Assembly: GCA_030407005.1 (NCBI GenBank)
Contig: JAUDYN010000004.1
Location: 1,860,001 to 1,924,000, forward strand
DNA length: 64,000 nt
Origin: Desarmillaria ectypa
Taxonomy: Eukaryota; Basidiomycota; Agaricomycetes; Agaricales; Physalacriaceae
Direction of reading: 5' to 3'
A program made the translations under genes and the position numbers. Under the pieces are notes generated by a model. It was not told where the DNA came from, ran no database searches, and saw only the letters and a list, made by a program, of their open reading frames with translations. Positions within the stretch are counted from its first letter, which is position 1. Each line of letters begins with the position of its first letter. Below are positions 45,615 to 56,000 of this stretch, one piece after another.

Positions 45615-45878
45615 CCATATTTTCTTCGCTTTGGTGCGTTTGTTGTAGAGCTTTTCGGACGCACAATATTAGAACTATCTAGAACTTGTACCAGATACCT
45701 TTTACATTAACATCTAATCTCAATCTGATTCTAAATTGCCTGAGTCACGAGTAAAAGGCGCAGCCACACAGCCACACACAAGCTCCGCTTTATAAAACTT
45801 TGGTGTCGTCCATTAGAGGCAACTAAATTTTCCTCGACTACCACCACCACCACCCACCCACATTCCCACCTACACGCA

Positions 45879-46561
45879 ATGGCGAAATCCCTTCGATCCA
45901 AAACTAAACGGGAATTCCGCTCCAAGAAGCGAGAAGATGGAATTTATGCAGCCACAGAAGCTGCTCGCTTGCATCGGCTTAATGCTAAATTAATGGCCGT
46001 CATATCGGATGGGGACGTTCCCTTAGGAGACGCTGAGGGAGAGGTAGAAGACTCAACAGGTTGGTCATCGTCTTGGCTAGCGGCTTTTGGTCTTCTGGAT
46101 GCAATGGATATCACCGCGGACACCATGCACTCGCTGCAGCATGAGTCTCTCAAGCCACGTCGCCGATGTCGTGTGAGAAAGGCAGTAACCTCATCATTTT
46201 GAAAGACTTTTCTTGATCCCATTCGATTTATTTCCTTTCGAATGATGATCATTGATAGCTCTTTTCGCAGTGCCACAGGATACACAAGATAACGATACCC
46301 CTCCACAAGGTTCGCTCTTGTGTATTTCATTATTTCCACTTCCCATTCATCCATTATTTCTTTCCACCCCCAGAATCTATGGAAGTGGACACCCCTGGTA
46401 CCGGTGCTACGCGTATATCAACTCATGGACGGAGAGGTTCGCGGAGAGAGGAATGGAGAGCGTCGAAGGGTCTTCCTGTTCGACCAAAGTCGAAAGGCAT
46501 GAACCGTCAAGGAGGAATAGCTGCTGTACGGAAGCCAGGCCGGTCAAAGCGGAGGCGGTAG
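45879..46561 (+). CDS. LLP/YBL028C-like nucleolar basic protein
   Basis: The start MAKSLRSKTKREFRSKKRED then GIYAATEAARLHRLNAKL is diagnostic of the DUF2423 group (YBL028C in yeast, LLPH in animals). The conserved basic end ISTHGRRGSRREEWRASKGL then PVRPKSKGMNRQGGIAAVRK and PGRSKRRR is in a later exon (about 46375-46561), joined through introns whose borders I could not fully fix. A donor is likely at GTTGGTCATC after GAGGTAGAAGACTCAACA. The human relative is a nucleolar protein linked to 60S assembly, and the charge and ends fit that role here. The 5' leader holds a CCACCACCACC run just before the ATG at 45879. The stop TAG is at 46559-46561. Confidence 0.82.
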
Positions 46562-46762
46562 TATATGTATTTGCAATTTATCTATCATTTTGGGCTTCCC
46601 ATTGGAACAACTTCGTTCAGTCTGCAATTATCATCTGCATCCAAGCATCATTGAAGTAAAACTATGTATCAAAATGCAAAATTACTGTATTATAAGGAAG
46701 GCGAAGACAGGCAGACAGCCGTGAATACGAAAGGAAAATGTTGCAAATTTGTATTATACAAC

Positions 46763-48611
46763 CTATCGCGCTCGCAAGTCAGTAATTGACGTGACGCCCT
46801 CCCCCTTCACACCATTATATGATTCTGAACCCGCCTCGGGGTCAAGGGAATTTTGGGTATCCTGACTCTTACGGTATTGGGCGCGTCTACGGTATTATTC
46901 TTAATAAAGGACACCGGACGAAAAAGAGCGATCACTTACGGGTACTCGTGCATAGTAAAGTGTTCCGTCGTAACGTGAACCTCCGGGCGCGTCAAAGGCG
47001 GAGCTGCCACAGAGACTGCGAACGTTGTGGGAACAGGTGCACGAGGCGGAGTATTGCCACTGGACATGCCCCACATTGAGTGGACATACACATCGTGTGA
47101 GTGGAAGTCCAGTAGACGCATTACAGCACGGCCAGACGCAATGGATCTGAAGTACATCGGCAGTCAGATCCCGTTCGGAAAGAAATGAGTTATTGCACGT
47201 ACGACACTAAAGCAGCTGGTACCTTGGACACATGTTTAGAATAGAGTTGAACGTTAATTCAATTTCACTCACTGTGGCAATCCTAAAATAAAATGATCGT
47301 TATTAGAATAGGGTTAATGTACAATGTACAAGTGCGAGACAATCTTACACATTCATGGGTGCTACGGTTAGGACAGTGAGCGTCAACGTTCCGAAAGAAA
47401 GACTAGAGACTTACTGTTCAGGTTGAGAATGTTCAACACCTAAAATACAATTAACTCGGAGTTCGATTTAGCATATAGAGTACGTACCGCAGGAATACAA
47501 TTGCAGGAAAACGTCACCAAGAAGTAAACAAGACCATCGTTGAAGAGTAACTTCCACAGGTCAGTACGAGCGGTATGTTTGGAGATCAAAGCCACGGCTG
47601 TAAAACAGAGAATAACGAAATCGAAACCCATGGCTACGTCTCTCGTTAGCGAATGCATGATGGCACAGGAAGGCTAGCCCTCACTGAAAAAGAATGTTAC
47701 GTTGAGTATTCCAGGATTGGTTTGCACTACAACGCAGGCGCTAGCGGCGTCCTCCCAGGCTGCATGAACAATGAACATCGTGCGATAAAGAAGTCCCCAA
47801 TGCGCGGCACAGAGAACCGACAGTGGAATGACAACGCTCTTACGACGCTCCCATAAAGCCATTCTGCAGTCCCATCAGCGTCAGCAGTTCATCTCCAAGA
47901 TGGTACTTACGTGCGGAGCATGAGAGACGTCGAAGCACACAATATGGTCATGTTGCCAGCCCACTATCGAAATATCAATCTCAGGAGAAATTTACGCGGT
48001 AGTGTAGGGACATGCATACCCCATTGAATGTATACAAAGCCTGAGAAGGAGATTGTTGATTGTGGTAAAATCAAGATGACTTGGTAAAATCGCTCACGTT
48101 GCAGTTGATCTGAAGAGTCGTTGTTGCGTTAGTTAGATTGTGGAAGGTAGGACAAAATACTTTACCCGGGTTGTGACAGACAGGGAGATAATGCTGTGGG
48201 AGCTTGTTAGAATTCTCCAGAATGGTTTTGTACCCGAAGACCCACAGTCCGATAAATGCCAGTAGGATACAATAGCGAGATAGAAAGAAAAAGACTGATG
48301 AGGGAATCAGTCAGCATAAACGCAACAAGAAATACGAAGTGCATACTCTGTCATGCAATAACGCTGTCGTTAGAAAAAATGTCATGGACGAAGAAACGCT
48401 TCTCACCAGAGGCCATCGGAACTTACGACGACGTGTAATCAAGGACCATTCGAAGCCACAGGTAGTAAAAAGCTCCCAGAGACAGACACCGAAAATTGCG
48501 AAGATAAGCCGTTGGAAGACAACTACGATAGTTCAGAGAATACGAGAAGGACAATGACTGGAACTTACGGCTATCTTTCGCGATTTCGGCGGGGTCCGAC
48601 CAATTCACCAT
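46763..48611 (-). CDS. seven-helix membrane protein of an agaricomycete family
   Basis: The first exon MVNWSDPAEIAKDS splices to LVFQRLIFAIFGVCLWELFT followed by TCGFEWSLITRRRKFRWP. Hydrophobic segments follow in order: FFLSRYCILLAFIGLWVFLI, NMTILCASTSLMLRT, VVIPLSVLCAAHWGLLYRTM, VILCFTAVALISK, LVYFLVTFSCNCIPAVLNIL and a final helix before SGRAVMRLLDF. I recognise the type: numerous agaricomycete proteins start MVNWxDP, have WEFFTTLDFEW in helix 2 and about seven helices, but no known function. A last intron (GTAAGTGATCG to ACCGTAG) adds a tail ending SITDLRAR. The stop TAG is at 46765-46763. Receptor-like topology is suggestive, but ligand and G-protein coupling are unknown. At least eight introns occur. 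Confidence 0.78.
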
Positions 48612-49568
48612 TGTGAAGCAAACTTATGACGCGTTAAAAGATCAGAGAGCAGCGCGGACTACGAGGGTGGGCGCGAACTCACCAAGAAATACGGAAGGAA
48701 GGGATAAAGAGGACTAGATGAGAATTCGCTTGCCCGGTCACACCTCCCTAGGACCGATACTGGCTTTAAGTAGTGACCGCTTACAAGGCAATCGATCTGA
48801 GCTGAGCCGCTTCTTGGATGGTCAACCTTGAGCGCTTGAGCGACTAAGCCTATTTGAACCTATGCTCATTCATAAAAAGACGTATTCGATACAAGGCACA
48901 TCGCTTGTTTCAAATCACCTATTTCCAGAACGTGCAAAAGCACCATTTAGGCTAAGCATATGTGTCCCCGTTACATAACATGCAAAATAAGCACTGCTTC
49001 AATGTTTCTTGAGAGATAGAATGGGGATTCATGTTCCTGGACTGCTCCGACGCCAACGACTTTTAATATTTGCAGACAGAAAGTGGACTATGATTAAAAT
49101 GCAGTTCGGTCATCGGTGCAGAGACATACGGTTCAATGACGCGTGCCGCAGACTATGTCGTGTATGCTCGGGCCAATCTGCTACTGGTTTGGTTTGTTGG
49201 GCGACGGAGGAAAAGACGGGGAAGCTAAATGGTTCCTGATCGGATGTACCGTCTGCTTTTGAATAGTTTTGAATTTAGTGAATTTACGTCCCCTCGTACA
49301 TCAAACTTCGGGGGATCCGATACCAACATGGGAGATGCATAAGTAAGTCACTAGAGCGAACTTGGCGAATTGGAAAATGACATTGACCGTACTCTCCGAT
49401 GGGGTGGCCTGGGGGAGAATTTCTTAAGGTAGTATGTTCACGCAGCCGACGTTTGAGAAGAAAAATCCATTGCGATCAATGGGAAAGATACGACGAGAAT
49501 CATCGAAAGGCCTGGGAACGAAATAAGAACCAAGAAAGAAACATTCAGGACCTGGGAACCATCTGTCA
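48612..49568. other. long intergenic stretch, no gene supported
   Basis: About 957 bases, the longest gene-free stretch of the window. It contains the presumed promoter of the seven-helix gene (right of 48611) and the 3' end of the WKF gene. The longest plus-strand frame (49009-49239, 76 codons, Arg/Cys-rich) lacks recognisable features. No repeat, tRNA box pair or transposon end was noticed. Confidence 0.5.
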
Positions 49569-50318
49569 TTATGAAGTAACCTCCAGAACACTAAGGATCG
49601 CTCTAGCACGTAGCTCTTTGAGTTTGGACTCCGGCAGCGCCTGCTCACTGGTGCCCTGTGGTAGTTCATCATTTGATACGGATTCTCCGGACTCTGTGAC
49701 GTGAGAGCGACACGTTTTAATGAGATTCTGCATGGCCAGTAAACAATTGTATAGAACCCTAACGCGAGAATAAGACTCACTTCCTTCACTCCGCCCTGAA
49801 CACCTGCAAGATACTTTGAAACCAATGGCATGTGAGCATCTGGAACCTAGGTAGAAAATGCCGTTTACTCAATATTGCAATGCTAAGAGGAAACGTAGAG
49901 GGGCTAACGGCACTAGTGGACCATACGTTGCGTATAAGCCAATTCTGTCTCGCCTTGTGGAATTTCCAGCGTTTAGGATCGCAAAATTGAGTAAACGCGT
50001 ATTCGAGTGCTTCCGATGTGGGCGATTAGGCATCGTTCAAATTCATGATAGTACAGAGTGCTCACCTCTTCGCGCCTGCTCTGACAGCGACGTATCCTCT
50101 GCTGGATCGGGAAAACCAGTTTTGTTTTTATGTTTCTTTTTCTTGGGCTGGACTTCGGTCTCATCCGTTTCTGCCTCAGAATGCTTTCGTTTTTTCGATT
50201 TCGTTGGCGACTTATTTTCGTCCTCATTCAACTTTTCCGCCTTTTCCACTTTTTCTGACCGCTTCTTTTTCTTCTTTGTCTCCCCCCCGGCCGATTTTAC
50301 TACCTGAGCATCATCCAT
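49569..50318 (-). CDS. WKF-domain protein (C7orf50-like), nucleolar
   Basis: The first exon MDDAQVVKSAGGETKKKKKR and following is a lysine-rich acidic mix, a nuclear/nucleolar localisation region with PKKKKHKNK. It ends near SEQARR and splices to ALEYAFTQFCDPKRWKFHKA then RQNWLIRNVWS, the WKF motif that defines this domain, and onward to PDAHMPLVSKYLAGVQGGVK. A last exon reads NLIKTCRSHVTESGESVSND and ends LRARAILSVLEVTS. The human homologue C7orf50 localises to nucleoli, and the family is associated with ribosome assembly, though its molecular role is unsettled. The ATG is at 50318 and the TAA at 49571-49569. It is head-to-head with ARL1 (160 bases). At least three introns occur. Confidence 0.82.
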
Positions 50319-50478
50319 TAAGCACTTCTCGCCGCGTTCGGTGCGTTTTTCTTTGGTTTATCTTCTGAGTGGTAGATGGTAAATTTGATATGGCACGTGG
50401 TCGTCCTGCCAGTGGCATTTCTAAGCAGAAGGACCTTGCAGACTAAACCTTTCATCCCTACCCTCACGTTGCAATCCC

Positions 50479-51357
50479 ATGGGCCTCTCAATATCGTCTC
50501 TTTTCAACTCTCTCTCGTCCCTCGTACGCTGGAGCAAAGACCAGGATGTCCGGATACTCATGCTAGGCTTGGACTCTGCTGGCAAGGTATCCTACGCGCC
50601 CTTTCTGTCTGCACCGCCAAACTGAGCCGATTTTCGTCAGACCACAATACTTTACCGTCTGCAGGTCATTTTTTCCCTTCAATTCATGGCAACAGTCCAT
50701 TCATTGATACTCCATAGATCGGCGAAGTTGTTTCAACGATACCAAGTTAGTTTTCCTCCACTGACAGATGTCGTATAACTAACGGCAGCCGAAATGAAGC
50801 AATCGGATTCAATGTTGAGACCGTGCAGGTTCGCCTGTTCAATACAAGACGCTATCGACTGTTTCTAAATCTCTGCTAGTATAAAAACATAAAATTCCAG
50901 GTGTGGGACTTAGGGGGACAGTCAAGTATACGGTAAGATCGCCTGACGTTTGATCATTGTCCCCGTCGCTGATAGATCTACAGACCATATTGGCGCTGCT
51001 ATTTCCCTAATACCTCGGCAATAATATATGTCATTGACTCCGCCGACCATTCGCGCCTGACAACATCACGGACGGAGCTGTTGACTATGCTATCGGAGGA
51101 GGAACTGAAGGGTGTTCCTCTCCTGGTTTTCTGCAATAAGCAGGATGTCGAGGGTGCTTTGAAGCCTGAAGATATAAGTGAGCAGCTGGGTCTGGCTGGA
51201 GGAGAAAAGTCGCGACCGTGGAGTGTCCGAGGAAGCTGTGCAACAAAGGGGGAGGGTTTAGAGGATGGCTTGGACTGGTATGCGTCACATCTCTAACTGC
51301 CTTACATCTTCCATTAATATCATCATTAGGCTGGTTAATGTCATTCAAAAGAAGTGA
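50479..51357 (+). CDS. ARL1: ADP-ribosylation factor-like GTPase ARL1
   Basis: Exons 50479-50586, 50641-50664, 50718-50745, 50800-50828, one starting 50880, and later ones. The spliced protein reads MGLSISSLFNSL (Gly2 for myristoylation), P-loop [55 protein letters not shown] with switch II WDLGGQ, VFCNKQDVEGA with NKQD, and SATKG-like CATKGEGLEDGLDW followed by LVNVIQKK. The combination TIGFNVETV...[24 protein letters not shown] is ARL1, a trans-Golgi GTPase that recruits GRIP-domain golgins. The region around 51215-51260 reads GSCATKG, slightly different from the usual TSATKG. The stop TGA is at 51355. The short exons are discussed under findings. Confidence 0.92.
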
Positions 51358-51683
51358 TGGTTGTGTCTACGTTCTATTTTCTTCTGCCAGCATGTTGCAT
51401 AGCTTTCCGTCGTTTTGCACTTTCATTTGAACTTTTTTTTTTTCCTGGGGGATACAAGCATCTATAATTTAGTTATACCATCCGTACTTGTATATTCATG
51501 AATTGAACGGGCCGAAGCCTCTAGCGGGCCCTTCAATGTACATGGAATGTGAACCCTCTTGATTGCCTGGGACTACACCAACTAGAGCCCGCCCGCCCGC
51601 ATGATGCATCCTGGGTAAGAACGGAGTATTTTGGTGGTCGGTTTCCAGCCCATCGAGGTCGTTGTCGTCTATGGACCTTCATT
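51358..51683. other. convergent intergenic stretch after ARL1
   Basis: About 325 bases between the ARL1 stop and the stop of the reductase gene. It includes a T-run (about 51428-51442) that may belong to the ARL1 3' end. I see nothing else. Confidence 0.5.
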
Positions 51684-52736
51684 TCATAGCTTCCGCACCT
51701 GACTTGAAGTGAAGCCAAGTCCTCCGAGAATGCCAAGCACGGGTCCTTGAGAATAGTTGCGTCCGTATGGACCAGCAATAACACTAATCATCCTATATTT
51801 CAAGGAATTAGTGACGGTCAAGTGAAGAACGAAGGTGAGAAATGCTTACGGCTCTGGGCCACAAACTAAAAACAGGACTTTCGATGAGGGTCGACGTTGA
51901 CTTTGCTTCCGGAAGAGATTATGCCGCCACGACGTTTTATATCCTAGACAGTCCTCAATGGCCTGTCTGTTTATGCGCCCCAACTTCGGCATCACGCCCA
52001 GAGGACTTTCCTTCTCCATCTCATCCACGAATAACTTCACCTGGAAGTGTTCTGGATTTGTGCGGCTATGGTCAATCAGCGGCACGAGAATTTCTGGCGG
52101 AGGAAGCTCAGAAGGAGAACGTGACGAATGTAGCAGCGTAAAGCGCGTTTTTGATGGCGCATTTTGAAACGTTGAATGCAGGAGTTGATAGAAAGGCGTG
52201 ATACCTGTGCCTCCCGATATCTGGATATTCATGTTAGTCGGAACGAAGGGTAGGAAAAATCGAAGGCTGACCATGATCACTTCATCCCAAGCCTCGTCTT
52301 TCCACAGCCAAGTTTGCAGAGGTCCACGTAGCTCAACCTTGTCGCCTACTTGCTTGGAATGGAGCCATCGACCCACTTCACCATGAGGATACTTCTTGAT
52401 CCAAAATTTCATGTTCCCATGCTCGTCTATGCCTTCCAAGGGCGTATACGGACGCTCTACTTGAATGTCGTTATCTTTGATAAAGACGGACCATATCGTC
52501 GAGAAGGATGACTTTGGTGGAACAAGCTTGGGTGGAACAGTAAGGGTGATGAGTCGGAGATCGGGGCCACAGGACTCTGTGGACGTCACAGACGCCGGTG
52601 TGAAGTGTGACGGCGATAGTGGCTCGTCACTAAACGTAGAAGCAGACTTGGACGGCGAAGGGTAGAAAAAGTACAGAGCACTGACGCCAGCTATGCCAAT
52701 GAAGGTTGCAGCGCGAAGTCGGTGAATTGGGGGCAT
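51684..52736 (-). CDS. NADH-cytochrome b5 reductase-like enzyme, membrane-anchored
   Basis: The N-terminus has a basic start and one membrane helix (AATFIGIAGVSALYFFYPSP). The FAD domain carries VERPYTPLEG (RxYTP motif) and KKYPHGEVGRWLHSKQVGDK. The NAD domain carries MISGGTGITPFYQLLHS across an intron, FTLLHSSRSPSELP, and VLFLVCGPEP then MISVIAGPYGRNYSQGPVLG. The last residues LGGLGFTSSQVRKL differ from the classical short VFVF-like end of Mcr1, so it may be a Cyc2/AIM33-like relative rather than Mcr1 itself. Such enzymes pass electrons from NADH via FAD to heme or quinone acceptors. The N-terminal helix after a basic stretch suggests the mitochondrial membrane. The ATG is at 52736, and the stop TGA at 51686-51684 lies in a separate small last exon. 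Confidence 0.83.
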
Positions 52737-53005
52737 AGACGCACAGCCACACGTAGTCGCGGAGAAACCCGATCGTATTCGCGAGCTCCTGACACTGTTA
52801 ATGCCTTGGAAGATACAGTATTATGATGCGGCAGTCGTATTAATATGTAGAAAGCGAAGACGAAAACAAATACTATGCGACAATATCAAATTTTACGTAT
52901 ATGATGCAGAACCTTGAACGAGTATTGTCTCGTTCGATGGCGAATAAGTTAGCAGAAAAATATTAATACAACGATGAAAAACTGTCCTAGATAATGATAA
53001 CCTAA

Positions 53006-56000
53006 TCATGGCCGCCAGACAGTATTCCGAGAAGGCGTGTATGCCTTAGTCCGTGAATGAGACGCAGAAGGCTTAAAAGGCGTTGTGGGACGTAGGTAAG
53101 ACGTCTCTGGATCTGCACGCCGCATGAATTGTAATGGTGTCAAAGGGGAGCCTTTAGACGACGGAGTGGATTTTATAGAATGGGGACTCTTTCCTGAGGG
53201 CGTGGAAAGAGCAAACGAAGGCAGGAAAGAGTTGTGGGGCTCTGGAGTCCGAGGCGGAAGAGGAGGCGAGAAAACGGTCTCGTTCCCAACTTCCGCAAGC
53301 TCTGGCGCTTCGAGTAATGTAGCTGAGCTAATCCATTTTTCTTCTCGATGGCCCATTGGAGGAGGCGACTCCGTGAGAAGTCTGAAACTATCTGCAAAAT
53401 GACTTCGAATAAATCTACAGAAGAAAAATCAACAGTGATGACGGATTGCTTGATATCAACATACTTTGACAGCTCGGTCCAACCACCGCCCACCCTCACC
53501 ATGACAGTTTGAGAACGCAAGATGCGACAAAAGCATAGTTTCGGGTCATTATCGCCAATCCAGTATTTACCACTCTGATCTTTCCAAGATATACCTTCAA
53601 TGTTAATACCGACAGGAAGATTGTTGACAACGTCTCCAACTGCCACGTCGAGTTTACTCTTGGGGTTCGCGACGTACGTCTTCCTGGGAGCAGAGGGCAC
53701 CGGTGGACGTCTTTGGGGAGTCGAACCTCGCGGAATGGATATTCTTGGGGCACGAGACCACGATGACGAAGGTCGAGAGCCAACGTTTGATACAGACATG
53801 TCGGAATGGCCGGGAGTTGCGCTACGTTTCAGAGAGGGTGTATGCATACGGGCCCGACTGGGTGTTCCTCTGGTCAGTGTTTCAGCCTTGGAACTCAGAC
53901 TAGTTGTTCGTTGGCGAGACGCGAAGGTAGATCCGTATAGACTTATGGGGCCTGATGTGGACCTATTGGAAGCCACACTAGATATCCGGCTAACGGAACG
54001 AGAGGGTGTTTGAGTTGCGCCCGAGATAGCCCGGCGGGAAGGAGTAGTAGGTGGGATGGTTAAACCACCGCGAGAGGATGAAGGAGCTGACAGATTCGAG
54101 TAAGTAGCGCTCTTCTTGGAGGGCTGTCTCGCGCCGACTATCGATATACGACTGTTACGACCTGAACTATTCCGGCCCGAGCTGATAACGCTACCTGGCC
54201 GCGACTTTGGACCTGCGATACGATCTTGTGCCATGTCCCGTAGCTCGCTCCAAGTCTGAAGGATGCGTTCTCGTTCAGCAACGGCGCGTATGTCTTCAGA
54301 AACTGATTGAAAGATATATTCCATGTTATCGATGGTCGATTTTGTGAAGGTGAGACGTCCTGACAATTGCTCCTCCGGAGGCTGATTCACAGGCGAAATG
54401 TGCGGAGAAGATAGAGGGCCCAGAGGAAGGGCCGGGTAGCTATCTATATGCTCCAGGAGATCACTGAGAGCATTATCACAATGGGATAGGGAATTAGATA
54501 GAGACACCAAGTGTCTGACACGTTCCATAAGGATGGAGGATGCATCTAGTTCTTGCTTCAAAGAATCCAGCTCCAATTGTACGGAGGCATCATCAACGGA
54601 AGATGGCAACTGTTTCACCTCTTTGCAGATAAGGTAGAATTCACGATTCATACCCTCTACCAAATCTGAGGTGGGAAGTGCCGAAGATGCGGACGTTGCT
54701 CGAGCAACTGAGCTTATACTTATCGAACGCAGTCTTTTACGCAAGTTCAAGATTTGCACTTGCAAATCGATCATAGCCTGAGACTTTTGCGGACGAGCAT
54801 CGCTCAGTGAGAGCTTTAAACCAAAGACGTCTGCGGTATCTTCCATCAGCCTTCGCGGAATAAGTATACAAATGAGAAGAGTCACCTTCTAGAGGTTCAG
54901 GGGCAGCGGAGGAGGCTCGTTTTTTGGTTTCAGCCGCGCGATTCTCCAGTTCTAGTCTCTTCTGCAACTCTACGGCAACGTGATCGGCATAAGATTGCCG
55001 CTCTGCAGTTAACTGCTCCTCAGCTTTCTTGAGCTTGACCTCCATAACTGAGCGTTCCTGCTCCAACCGGGTTCGTTCATCAAGTTCAGCCTTCCTCTTC
55101 GCTTCTTCAGCCGACGCAATTGCTTGATCTACAATTCTTTGACGTTCGGCCTCTAGTCGTGCCTTCTCCTCTGCTATCGCCAATAGGCGCACATTTTCTG
55201 CTTCCCGAAGACGCTCTAGCTCCTGAACTTCCTTTAGACGTCGTGCTTCCTCCTCTTTCTCGCGCTCCATCCGTTCTTTCTCTACTGCTTCAGCAGCGAG
55301 CCTCTCTTGTTCTGCTTTCAGGCGGAGTTGGTTCTCAAGTTGTCTTTCCTCCTCAGCACGTTGCGCCTCCGATAGAATGTTGCGGAAAGACTGTAGGTTG
55401 TGGTCCCATGTCGTGAACCTGAGTTCCGCATCATCGACCATTCGGGTGCGAGAAAGAAAGAGAGACTTGTGGACAGCAGCATCGTCCACACCGCGAGCAG
55501 TGCTCATGGTTCGCAGTAGTTCACGAATAGGCGAAAATGTTCTCCTGATACGGGTAGAATGTACTTGCAAGATGTCATCGGTGGAGGTGAACAAGTCCTG
55601 CAGAAACTCAAAGATCGGTTCCTCTGTTGGCGCTGCGGCGAAAGAGGCCCTTAGCCTGGACAGTTTTTGTATGCCATCATTAATGCCATCAATGGTTCCG
55701 GATAGACACAAATCGACTTCCTTTGCGAGTTTTGCCAGATGAAGATGGTCGGCCTTCTGCTCCAGACTGCGCAGGTCACCATTCAATCTCATGGTAAAGG
55801 TATTGCAGTCGTGGCGAACGGCGTCATCCAATGAACGCAAGACGAACGGAAGTGGAACAGGGAAAGGGGATATCGTAGACCTCTTGGCTCCAGTTTCGAC
55901 CCATTGAATCCGCTGTGGCAGCTTGTCAGAAAAAGCGCTTACCCCAGAACGAACGCCATTGAGGGATGCCTCTAGGCTTGTGTGGTCATTCAAAAGGGGA

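Noticed and set aside
49858..50307. Plus-strand open frame of about 149 codons
   Set aside because: It lies opposite the lysine-rich exon of the WKF-domain gene. Its Phe/Ser-rich composition is the expected antisense image of AAA/AAG-rich coding sequence.
54848..54893. Apparent frameshift between the coiled coil and C-terminal part of the GAR-domain gene
   Set aside because: A 46-base intron with donor GTGACTC and acceptor GGAAG joins the two frames as PLE-DTADVFGLKL, so the gene is intact.
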